A DNA stretch of 5,747 nucleotides. It comes from DASVDK01 sp036381125 [NCBI: Thermodesulfobacteriota bacterium] (lineage in GTDB: Bacteria > DASVDK01). The notes below the pieces were generated by a model. It saw only the letters and a program-made list of their open reading frames with translations. It was not told where the DNA came from and made no database searches. Where the stretch lies: NCBI GenBank assembly GCA_036381125.1, contig DASVDK010000117.1:1-5747 (forward strand), given 5' to 3'. Of the stretch, positions 1-5,477 are shown in pieces (position 1 is the stretch's first letter; each line of letters begins with the position of its first letter). The position numbers and the translations under genes were made by a program.

Positions 1-168
1 CTCTCCGGCGGGACCGATCGCGATGTCCCAGGCGGCGATCTCCCGGTCGGAGGGGGGGCGGCCGACCTCCGTCGTTCCGCTCTGCGGGCTCTCGCCGGCG
101 AAGGCGGCTGCCGCGCCGAGGGCGGCGGCGGCGACGATCGACCCGCTCCACGCGATCCGCCTAGACAT
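1..168 (-). CDS. SoxD-like secreted c-type cytochrome, N-terminal part (cut by window edge)
   Basis: The first 56 codons of a gene that continues beyond position 1. The start is the ATG at 168-166, preceded by GGGAG (177-181 on the plus strand) with an 8-nt spacer. This start lies inside the end of the SoxC-like gene, an 8-nt overlap (ATGTCTAG) typical of translational coupling. Residues 1-24 form a Sec signal peptide: basic RR at 3-4, an Ala-rich core and an AFA cleavage site before Gly25. The mature start then reads EVGRPPSDREIAAWDIAIGP (34-53). From family knowledge, this resembles the segment preceding the CxxCH heme site in cytochromes encoded beside SoxC. The heme motif itself lies outside the window, so cytochrome identity rests on this segment and on the neighbour. 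Expected role: periplasmic electron acceptor of the Mo dehydrogenase. A plain sulfite dehydrogenase cytochrome subunit (SorB-like) is an alternative. Confidence 0.75.
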   Translation of the reverse strand, partial: MSRRIAWSGSIVAAAALGAAAAFAGESPQSGTTEVGRPPSDREIAAWDIAIGPAGE

Positions 169-1456
169 TGCTCACGCTCCCGTCGCTCGCGATGCGCCAC
201 GGCTGGACGCCGTTGTAGTGGTACACCGAGTGGGTCCCCCGGACGGCGACGAGCATGTCGCGCGGCGGCTGCACGTACCCGGTGGCGTCGATGCAGCGAG
301 AGGCGATCGTCGTCTCCGCCCCGTCCCAGGTCCAGGGGAGGCGGAAGCGGACGAGCGCGAGCGGGAGGATCGGCTCCTGGAGCCGGGAGGGGCGCCAGCT
401 CCGCCCGCCGTCGGTCGTCACCTCGACGGCGGCCACCGGCGCGCGTCCCGACCAGGCGAGCCCGGTGATCTCGTACGAGCCGGGCCCGGGGAGCCGCTGC
501 CGTCCCGACGGGAAGGTGATCACCGACTTCGCCTCCATCTCCATCGAGAACCGGCGCGCCGTCCCGTCCGGCATGAGGTCGGTGTACTTGGAGGTCTCCT
601 CCCGGGTGTAGTACGGCTCCCGCACCACCTTGAGCCGCCTGAGCCACTTGATCTGCGTGTTCCCTTCGAAGCCCGGCAGCACGAGCCGCAGCGGATAGCC
701 CTGCTCGGGGCGGAGCGCCTCGCCGTTCTGGCCGTAGGCGACGAGCGCGTCCCCCATGCACTTCTCGATCGGGATGCTCCGCGTCATGAGGGCGGCGTCG
801 GCTCCCTCGGCCACGACCCAGCGGGCCGCCGGGTCGAGGCCCACGTGCTCGAGGAGGGTGCGCAGCGGCACCCCGGTCCACTCGCTGCAGCTCACCAGCC
901 CGTGCGCCTGCTGGGCATCCGGCATGGTGGGCCTGGGCCACTCGGTGAGCGAGTTCCCCGAGCACTCGACGAAGTAGATCTGCGAGATCGAGGGAAAGCG
1001 ATGCAGGTCCGCCATGGTGAAGACCACCGGCCGCCTGACGAGACCGTGGATCATGAGGCGGTGCGCCCGCGGGTCGATGTCGGGGACGCCGGCGTGATGG
1101 CGCTCGAAGTGGAGCGCCGACGGCGTGATGATCCCGACGAGCGCGTGGAGCGGCGTGAAGGTCCACGACGACGTCGTGGTCGGGGTCGCGAACGGGACGC
1201 GGACGGCCGACTCGAACGTCGACCGCTCGCCGTACGGGCTCACGGGCCGGCCCTGCACCGCCCAGGGCAGCGGCCCGTCGGGCGCGCCCCACGGCCCCGC
1301 CGCGGTCGCGGGCGGCTCCGCGGAGCCCTGCGCGCCGGCCTGCGGCGCGGCGCCGGCCACCAGCGCCGCGCCGACCGCGGTCGACGCGCGCTTGAGGAAG
1401 GTCCGGCGGTCGAGGGGCGGGTGGCAGGGGCCGGCGGGCGCGTGTCGGTCGCGCAT
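161..1456 (-). CDS. soxC: Sulfite/sulfane dehydrogenase, SoxC-like molybdopterin subunit
   Basis: A 431-aa member of the sulfite oxidase family, expected to oxidise sulfite or SoxY-bound sulfane sulfur in the periplasm with a Mo-pterin cofactor. Residues 16-22 (DRRTFLK) are a Tat twin-arginine motif, followed by a hydrophobic stretch and an AGA cleavage site near residue 42, as expected for an enzyme exported folded with cofactor. LHFERHHAGVPDIDP (115-129) and FVECSGNSLTEW (162-173) are SoxC hallmarks; Cys165 should be the Mo ligand. The C-terminal half, from about residue 310, is the Mo-co dimerisation domain (TTDGGRSW). The end, HSVYHYNGVQPWRIASDG, is the usual SoxC finish. The chosen ATG has GAGGTGA just upstream (1459-1465); a longer open frame reaching 2272 has no family support and would cross two other genes. 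It overlaps the cytochrome gene downstream. No soxYZ, soxAX or soxB is visible, so SorA-like sulfite dehydrogenase is a real alternative. Confidence 0.88.
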   Translation of the reverse strand: MRDRHAPAGPCHPPLDRRTFLKRASTAVGAALVAGAAPQAGAQGSAEPPATAAGPWGAPDGPLPWAVQGRPVSPYGERSTFESAVRVPFATPTTTSSWTFTPLHALVGIITPSALHFERHHAGVPDIDPRAHRLMIHGLVRRPVVFTMADLHRFPSISQIYFVECSGNSLTEWPRPTMPDAQQAHGLVSCSEWTGVPLRTLLEHVGLDPAARWVVAEGADAALMTRSIPIEKCMGDALVAYGQNGEALRPEQGYPLRLVLPGFEGNTQIKWLRRLKVVREPYYTREETSKYTDLMPDGTARRFSMEMEAKSVITFPSGRQRLPGPGSYEITGLAWSGRAPVAAVEVTTDGGRSWRPSRLQEPILPLALVRFRLPWTWDGAETTIASRCIDATGYVQPPRDMLVAVRGTHSVYHYNGVQPWRIASDGSVSNV

Positions 1457-1458
1457 GG

Positions 1459-1465
1459 TCACCTC
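1459..1465 (-). promoter_or_regulatory. Ribosome binding site of the SoxC-like gene
   Basis: On the minus strand GAGGTGA stands 2 nt before the ATG at 1456 (4 nt if only GAGGT is counted). It decides the start in favour of the 431-aa protein that begins directly before the Tat signal. Confidence 0.6.
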
Positions 1466-1500
1466 GCGGCAACGGGTCCGGAACCGGCGGCGAGCAGGGC

Positions 1501-1572
1501 CCGTACCGTGCCGGCGTGAACCCTCGGGCGGTACCGGTGCAGCCGAAGCGGTACGGCTCCTGCTCGGGCGGT
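1501..1572. promoter_or_regulatory. Candidate operator cluster in divergent intergenic region (GTAC-centred boxes)
   Basis: Between the divergent SoxC-like gene (minus) and the small secreted protein gene (plus) three GTAC-centred boxes occur: CCGTACCG (1501-1508), the perfect palindrome CGGTACCG (1529-1536) and CGGTACGG (1549-1556). The outer two are exact inverted copies of each other. In addition CTCGGGCGGT occurs twice in direct orientation, at 1523-1532 and 1563-1572, exactly 40 bp apart. This density fits a regulator-binding region controlling one or both genes, but no regulator gene is in the window and no clear sigma-70 promoter was found here. In GC-rich DNA short palindromes can arise by chance. 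Confidence 0.35.
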
Positions 1573-1574
1573 GC

Positions 1575-1582
1575 GAGGAGGT
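1575..1582 (+). promoter_or_regulatory. Ribosome binding site of the small secreted protein gene
   Basis: GAGGAGGT lies 6 nt before the ATG at 1589, a near-complete Shine-Dalgarno match. It overlaps an in-frame GTG at 1571, which argues that the GTG is not the start and that ATG 1589 is. Confidence 0.7.
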
Positions 1583-1588
1583 GTCCCC

Positions 1589-1924
1589 ATGCAGGCTCGA
1601 ATCGTGGCGCTCGCCGCCGTCGTGGCCCTGAGCGGTTTCGGCGCGGCCGAGGGGCGGAGCGGATCGCCGCAGCCGGACGCGCCGGACCGGGTGGACGACC
1701 CGGGACAGTCGGCCGGCAAGACGCAGACCGGCGGGGCCTTCGTGCTCGAGGGGGAGGTGAGCGACGAGGCGCTCGGCCGGTACGTCCAGGCGCTGCGCGA
1801 GATCCGCGCGATGGCCGAGCGGATCCGGCGGGACCCCTCGGTGCGGGAGCGGTACGCGCGGATCGCCCGCGGGCCGGCCGAGGCCGGACGCCCCGGCGCC
1901 TCCGACGCCGGCCCCGCCAGGTAG
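1589..1924 (+). CDS. Small secreted hypothetical protein with charged C-terminal helix
   Basis: A 111-aa protein I do not recognise. The start follows a strong GAGGAGGT site. Residues 1-20 look like a Sec signal peptide (Arg4, hydrophobic core IVALAAVVAL, small residues GAA before Glu21). Residues 21-50 are rich in Gly, Pro, Asp and Ser and probably disordered. Residues 57-94 (from VSDEALGRYVQAL to YARIARG) form a strongly predicted amphipathic, Arg/Glu-rich helix, interrupted by Pro83. The last 17 residues are again Gly/Pro/Ala-rich. There is no cysteine, so neither a lipoprotein nor heme binding is likely. The SDEALGRYVQAL segment weakly recalls DUF4168-type periplasmic proteins, but that is only a resemblance. 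It is transcribed divergently from the SoxC-like gene and lies 82 nt before the UxaA gene on the same strand. Good start signals and a coherent signal peptide favour a real gene. Confidence 0.6.
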   Translation: MQARIVALAAVVALSGFGAAEGRSGSPQPDAPDRVDDPGQSAGKTQTGGAFVLEGEVSDEALGRYVQALREIRAMAERIRRDPSVRERYARIARGPAEAGRPGASDAGPAR

Positions 1925-1971
1925 CGCGACCGTACGCTCCCGCGCCGCTCGTCTTCGGGCCGGCTTCGCCC

Positions 1972-1977
1972 TACAAT
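1972..1977 (+). promoter_or_regulatory. Candidate -10 box of the UxaA-family gene
   Basis: TACAAT, five of six matches to TATAAT and unusual in such GC-rich DNA, lies 29 nt before the ATG at 2007. The position 17 bp upstream (TCGTCT, 1949-1954) is a poor -35 match, so an activator or another sigma factor may be needed. Its presence suggests the UxaA gene is transcribed independently of the small gene upstream. Confidence 0.45.
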
Positions 1978-1994
1978 GCGCCCATCCGCCCTCC

Positions 1995-2000
1995 GAGGAG
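1995..2000 (+). promoter_or_regulatory. Ribosome binding site of the UxaA-family gene
   Basis: GAGGAG, 6 nt before ATG 2007, a canonical site that fixes the start of the 514-aa protein. Confidence 0.7.
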
Positions 2001-2006
2001 CGTCGC

Positions 2007-3551
2007 ATGTCCGAGTTCGCCCTGGCCGAGCTGGCCATCACCCTGCGTCCCGAGGACGACGTGGCGGTCGCCAAGACGGCGATCCGGGCCGGCACCGTCC
2101 TCGACGACGGCGGCACGCGCATCGAGGTCCGCGCCGACGTCCCGCCCGGGCACAAGATCGCCCGGCGCGCGGTGAAGGCCGGCGCGGCCGTCCGGAAGTA
2201 CGGCCAGGTCATCGGCTTCGCCACGGACGACATCCGGGCGGGCGACCACGTCCACGTCCACAACCTCGGCATCGGCGAGCTGCACCGGACGTACGAGGTC
2301 GGCGTCGACGTGCGGCCGGTCGACTACTACCCGCCCGACCGGATGCGGTACTTCGACGGCTACCGGCGCGACGACGGCCGGGTCGGCACGCGCAACTACG
2401 TGGCGATCGTCTCGGCGGTCAACTGCTCGGCCAGCGTGAGCCAGTTCGTCAAGGAGCGCTTCCGCGACGTCCGGAAGGACTACCCCAACATCGACGGCGT
2501 CCTGGCCATCACCCACAAGTCGGGCTGCGGCACCGAGCGCGGCGGCGAGGACCACATGGCGCTCCAGCGCGTCCTCGCCGGCTACGCCAAGCACCCGAAC
2601 GTCGCCGCGTACATCCTCATCGGGCTCGGCTGCGAGGTGAACCAGGCGGCCGAGATGGTGGAGCGCCAGAAGATGGCCGCACCGGGGCACCCGGAGCGAA
2701 AGCCCTTGATCATCAACATCCAGGAGGCGGGCGGCATCCGGAGGACGGTCGAGCGGGCGACGGCCGAGGTGGCGAAGCTCCTGCCGATGGCCAACGACGT
2801 CCGGCGTACGCGGCAGCCGATCTCCGAGATCGTCCTGGCCACGAACTGCGGCGGCTCGGACGGCAACTCGGGCATCACCGCCAACCCCGCCCTCGGCTGG
2901 GCCGTCGACGAGCTGGTGCGGTACGGCGGCACGGGCGTGCTCGCGGAGACGCCCGAGATCTACGGCGCCGAGCACCTGCTGATCCGCCGGGCCGTCAGCA
3001 ACTCGGTCGCCCAGAAGCTCCTCGACCGATACCGGTGGTGGGAGTGGTACTGCCGGGGCATCGAGAAGATGGACAACAACCCGGCTCCGGGCAACAAGGC
3101 GGGGGGCCTCACGACCGTCTTCGAGAAGTCGCTCGGCGGCGTGGCCAAGGGGGGCACCACCCCCATGCAGGACGTCGTGCTCTACGGCGAGCCGATCACG
3201 AAGAAGGGCTTCGTCTTCATGGACACGCCGGGCCACGACCCGGTCTCCGTCACCGGCCTCGTGGCCGGCGGCTGCAACGTCGTCTGCTTCACCACCGGGC
3301 GAGGCTCCGTCTTCGGCTGCAAGCCGACCCCCTCCATCAAGATCGCCACGAACTCCCTCGTGTACCGGCACCTCGAGGAGGACATGGACATCGACGCCGG
3401 GGTGATCCTCGAGGGGACGCCGCTGCCGGTGGTGGGCCGGCAGATCTTCGAGGAGATCATCGCGGTCGCCTCCGGCAAGCGGACGAAGAGCGAGCTGGCC
3501 GGCGTCGGCGAGGAGGAGTTTGCCCCGTGGATCATCGGCCCGGTGATGTAG
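2007..3551 (+). CDS. UxaA-family dehydratase (altronate/galactarate dehydratase-like) with N-terminal SAF domain
   Basis: A complete 514-aa cytoplasmic enzyme of the UxaA/GarD family, which removes water from sugar acids using a metal; relatives (SuyAB) instead eliminate sulfite from sulfolactate. Residues 13-98 are a SAF domain, with GHKIA (48-52), KYGQVIGFATDDIRAGDHVH (64-83) and HVHNL. A linker leads to the catalytic part: FDGYRRDDGRVGTRNY (116-131), THKSGCG (169-175), TNCGGSDGNSGITANP (279-294), NKAGGLT and EKSLGG (363-378), and CFTTGRGSVFGCKPTP (427-442). All main family blocks are present and the length is normal for the fused form. In other bacteria the SAF part can be a separate small subunit. 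The start is set by GAGGAG. No sugar-acid isomerase, reductase, kinase or transporter lies nearby, so the substrate cannot be named; uxaA or garD would be over-precise. The 3' end overlaps a convergent hydrolase gene by 20 nt. Confidence 0.9.
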   Translation: MSEFALAELAITLRPEDDVAVAKTAIRAGTVLDDGGTRIEVRADVPPGHKIARRAVKAGAAVRKYGQVIGFATDDIRAGDHVHVHNLGIGELHRTYEVGVDVRPVDYYPPDRMRYFDGYRRDDGRVGTRNYVAIVSAVNCSASVSQFVKERFRDVRKDYPNIDGVLAITHKSGCGTERGGEDHMALQRVLAGYAKHPNVAAYILIGLGCEVNQAAEMVERQKMAAPGHPERKPLIINIQEAGGIRRTVERATAEVAKLLPMANDVRRTRQPISEIVLATNCGGSDGNSGITANPALGWAVDELVRYGGTGVLAETPEIYGAEHLLIRRAVSNSVAQKLLDRYRWWEWYCRGIEKMDNNPAPGNKAGGLTTVFEKSLGGVAKGGTTPMQDVVLYGEPITKKGFVFMDTPGHDPVSVTGLVAGGCNVVCFTTGRGSVFGCKPTPSIKIATNSLVYRHLEEDMDIDAGVILEGTPLPVVGRQIFEEIIAVASGKRTKSELAGVGEEEFAPWIIGPVM

Positions 3552-4263
3552 GGCCCCCGGCCGGGGGACAGACGACCCTCGCGAGCCGCCGCGGCGCCGA
3601 GTAGACCGCCGCGTGGGCCACGCCCGGCAGCTCCACGAGCCGCCCGCGGGGCAGCAGGCGCGACGCCGTCTCCGCCCATCGTCTCGACACGAGCGGATCG
3701 CGGCTCCCCCGGACGACCACCGTCGGTGCCGTCACGCGGGTGAGCGTATCGGCCATCGGATGCCGAAGCGCGTGCCGGAAGGTCTGCCACAGGCGGGCCG
3801 GGCCGCACCTCAGGTAGTCGCCGACGACGAGCGGGACGAGCCCCGGCGGCTCGCGCAGCGCGTCGAGGAGGAGCCTGGCGATCTGTCCGACAGCCGTCCG
3901 GGCGCACGGGTCGATCGTCGGCCCGTTCAACACCGCCCGCGTCACGCGTGCCGGCTCGCCGGCCGCCAGCTCCGCGATCACCTGGCACCCCATCGAGTTG
4001 CCCACGAACGTGGCCGGTCCGATGCGGGCGGCGTCGAGGAAGCCGGCGAGGGCCGCGGCGAGTTCCGGCACGTCGAGCGGGCGACCGGGCGGCGCCGGGC
4101 TCGCGCCGAAGCCCGGCAGGTCCGGCGCGTAGACGCGCGCGCGGAGGGCCAGGCGGTCGCCGAGCGGGCGCAGGTAGCGGTGCGACACGCCGAGGCCGTG
4201 AACGAGGACGACGGCGGGCGCGCCGCGCGGCGCGAGGTCGAGCCACGCCTCGGCGTGCAGCAT
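3532..4263 (-). CDS. Alpha/beta hydrolase (alpha/beta fold, serine nucleophile)
   Basis: A 243-aa single-domain alpha/beta hydrolase without signal peptide, so probably cytoplasmic. VLVHGLG (19-25) gives the oxyanion loop, DLPGFGAS (48-55) is the conserved turn, and GNSMG (88-92) is the nucleophile elbow with Ser90. GSRDPLV (186-192) supplies Asp189 and GVAHAAVYSAP (214-224) supplies His217, so the triad is intact. A helical cap lies at about 120-170. Substrate is unknown: the family includes esterases, C-C bond hydrolases and haloperoxidase-like enzymes. The ATG at 4263 is the only sensible start: upstream extension to a TTG at 4350 is possible but not family-like. No Shine-Dalgarno is visible, and a -10-like box lies just 9 nt upstream, so the mRNA may be nearly leaderless. 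The C-terminal tail (CPPAGGPTSPGR) is encoded across a GC palindrome and across the end of the convergent UxaA gene. Confidence 0.85.
   Translation of the reverse strand: MLHAEAWLDLAPRGAPAVVLVHGLGVSHRYLRPLGDRLALRARVYAPDLPGFGASPAPPGRPLDVPELAAALAGFLDAARIGPATFVGNSMGCQVIAELAAGEPARVTRAVLNGPTIDPCARTAVGQIARLLLDALREPPGLVPLVVGDYLRCGPARLWQTFRHALRHPMADTLTRVTAPTVVVRGSRDPLVSRRWAETASRLLPRGRLVELPGVAHAAVYSAPRRLARVVCPPAGGPTSPGR
3554..3567. terminator. GC-rich palindrome between convergent genes, possible transcription end signal
   Basis: CCCCCGGCCGGGGG is a perfect 14-bp palindrome beginning 2 nt after the UxaA stop codon. It could fold as a 5-bp stem with a GGCC loop. There is no T-tract on either strand, so it is not a standard intrinsic terminator. 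It lies inside the coding tail of the convergent hydrolase, so it may act as a pause or mRNA-end stabiliser, or be only coding sequence. Confidence 0.3.
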
Positions 4264-4266
4264 GAC

Positions 4267-4284
4267 GCGCGCAGGGTAGCGCGC
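4267..4284 (-). promoter_or_regulatory. Candidate -10 box of the hydrolase gene, flanked by GCGCGC arms
   Basis: On the minus strand the sequence is GCGCGC-TACCCT-GCGCGC, with TACCCT (4273-4278) as a -10-like hexamer ending 9 nt before the ATG at 4263. Transcription would then start within about 3 nt of the start codon, which fits the absence of a Shine-Dalgarno site. The -35 position is a poor match. The flanking arms are identical self-complementary hexamers. Confidence 0.35.
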
Positions 4285-4297
4285 CGCTTCGGCCCGC

Positions 4298-4326
4298 TTG
4301 ACCCCCCGGCGTGGCCCCGCTACGCT
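4298..4326 (+). promoter_or_regulatory. Candidate sigma-70-type promoter of the dipeptidase-GGT operon
   Basis: TTGACC (4298-4303) matches five of six bases of the -35 consensus. Exactly 17 bp later stands TACGCT (4321-4326), which keeps the most conserved TA...T positions of the -10 box. The predicted start near 4333 gives a leader of about 35 nt before ATG 4368. It lies back to back with the hydrolase start region, so the two transcription units diverge from a 104-bp intergenic stretch. Confidence 0.55.
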
Positions 4327-4367
4327 GGCCTGACGCCGTTGCCTGCACAACCAACGTGCGAGGGGCC

Positions 4368-5462
4368 ATGCCGACAGCGCCGGTCGACCCCGCGACGCTC
4401 CATCGCGACGCGATCGTCGTCGAGCTGCACGCCGACGTGCCGATCGACGTCATCGATCGCCGTCGCCGGCGAGAGACGCAGGTCCTGCTCCGCCGGCACC
4501 TGCCGCGCTGGCGCGCGGGTGGGGTCAAGGCGGCGGTCCTGACCGTGGGCGGCGACCAGCCGTCGCACCAGCAGCTCGACCCCGGAGACCCGTTCCGCGC
4601 GGCGATGCTGCAGATCGCCGAGCTCCGCCAGGACATTCGCGAGAGCGATGGGGCCATCGTCCCGGCGACCTCGCCGGCGGCGATCCGCGCCGCCGCGGCC
4701 GAAGGCCGCTTCGCCGTCTTCTTCAACCTCGAGGGGGTGGCCCCCCTTCGCGGCAGCCTCGGCGCGCTCGACCTCTTCGGCGAACTCGGCGTCCGCGCCG
4801 TGCAGCTCACCTGGAACCTGCGCAACGAGGCGGGCGACGGCGTGGCCGAGGACTCGGGCGCGCGGCTCACCCGCTTCGGCCGCAGCCTGATCGCCCACGC
4901 CAACCGGACCGGCATCCTCCTCGACGGCTCGCACATGGGGGCGGGCGGCTTCTGGGACCTCGCCGAGCACGCCACCCGGCCCTTCGTCTGCTCGCACTCG
5001 AACGCCGCCGCGCTCCGGCCGCACCGCCGCAACCTCGACGACCGGCAGGTCGAGGCGGTGGCCCGCGCGGGCGGCCTGGTCGGCGTGGCCTGCTACCCGG
5101 CCTTCCTGACCGACGGCGAGGCGACGCTCGAGCACGTGCTCGACCACGTGGAGCACCTCCTGCGCGTCGCCGGGCCGGGGCACGTCGGCTTCGGCCCCGA
5201 CTACGTGGACTACGCCGAGGCGATCGTCCACGCGGCGCTCGAGACGGCCGGCGGCCTCTACGGCGCGCCGCGCAGCTATCCGGCCGGCCTCGGGCGGATC
5301 GAGGAGACGCCCAACCTCACCGCCGGCCTCCTCGCGCGTGGGCACGGGCCCGACGTCGTCCGCGGCGTGCTCGGGGAGAGCTACCTGCGCGTCCTCGATG
5401 CCGTGCAGGCGCCCTCGGCGTCGGCCGGGACCGGGCCGGCGGCCGCCGACCGATCCGGCTGA
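4368..5462 (+). CDS. Dipeptidase of peptidase family M19 (membrane/renal dipeptidase family)
   Basis: A 364-aa zinc-dependent dipeptidase, a normal length for M19. The metal and substrate residues line up with the family: His21 and Asp23 in ELHADVP (19-25), bridging Glu122 in NLEGVAPL (120-127), His189 in LLDGSHMG (184-191), His210 in CSHSNAAAL (208-216), Arg221 in HRRN (219-222) and Asp278 in GFGPDYVDY (274-282). LTWNLRNEAGDG (147-158) is a further family block. No signal peptide or lipobox is seen, so it is likely cytoplasmic, unlike the membrane-anchored mammalian enzyme. ATG 4368 is chosen because AGGGG lies close upstream and homology begins near DAIVVELH (14-21); an in-frame GTG at 4311 would lie inside the predicted promoter. 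It precedes the GGT-like gene by 15 nt. Expected action: cleavage of dipeptides, possibly products of the GGT-like enzyme. Exact substrate unknown. Confidence 0.9.
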   Translation: MPTAPVDPATLHRDAIVVELHADVPIDVIDRRRRRETQVLLRRHLPRWRAGGVKAAVLTVGGDQPSHQQLDPGDPFRAAMLQIAELRQDIRESDGAIVPATSPAAIRAAAAEGRFAVFFNLEGVAPLRGSLGALDLFGELGVRAVQLTWNLRNEAGDGVAEDSGARLTRFGRSLIAHANRTGILLDGSHMGAGGFWDLAEHATRPFVCSHSNAAALRPHRRNLDDRQVEAVARAGGLVGVACYPAFLTDGEATLEHVLDHVEHLLRVAGPGHVGFGPDYVDYAEAIVHAALETAGGLYGAPRSYPAGLGRIEETPNLTAGLLARGHGPDVVRGVLGESYLRVLDAVQAPSASAGTGPAAADRSG

Positions 5463-5477
5463 GGGGCCCGGCCGGCG

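Noticed and set aside
52-58. Run of seven G as a possible frameshift or phase-variation tract in the cytochrome gene
   Set aside because: The frame continues correctly through it into the conserved WDIAIGP segment, and such runs are common in this GC-rich sequence.
23-1519. 498-codon plus-strand open frame opposite the SoxC-like gene
   Set aside because: Arg/Pro/His-rich shadow translation with no domain; the opposite strand has full SoxC motifs.
1925-2006. Intrinsic terminator after the small secreted protein gene
   Set aside because: Only a 4-bp GGGC/GCCC stem is visible and there is no T-tract; not enough to call.
1457-2272. Long minus-strand N-terminal extension of the SoxC-like frame
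   Set aside because: It would precede the Tat signal, has low-complexity Arg/Gly/Ala composition, and overlaps the small secreted gene and the well-supported UxaA start. It is an open frame produced by high GC.
1976-3604. 542-codon plus-strand frame and the 466-codon minus-strand frame over the UxaA gene
   Set aside because: Both are shadows: no recognisable motif, skewed composition, while the 514-aa frame carries all UxaA blocks.
4264-4350. N-terminal extension of the hydrolase to a TTG start
   Set aside because: The extra 29 residues are basic and not family-like, and would run through the dipeptidase promoter.
3182-5032. 616-codon minus-strand frame spanning three genes
   Set aside because: It crosses the UxaA, hydrolase and dipeptidase genes out of frame, with no protein-like segments.
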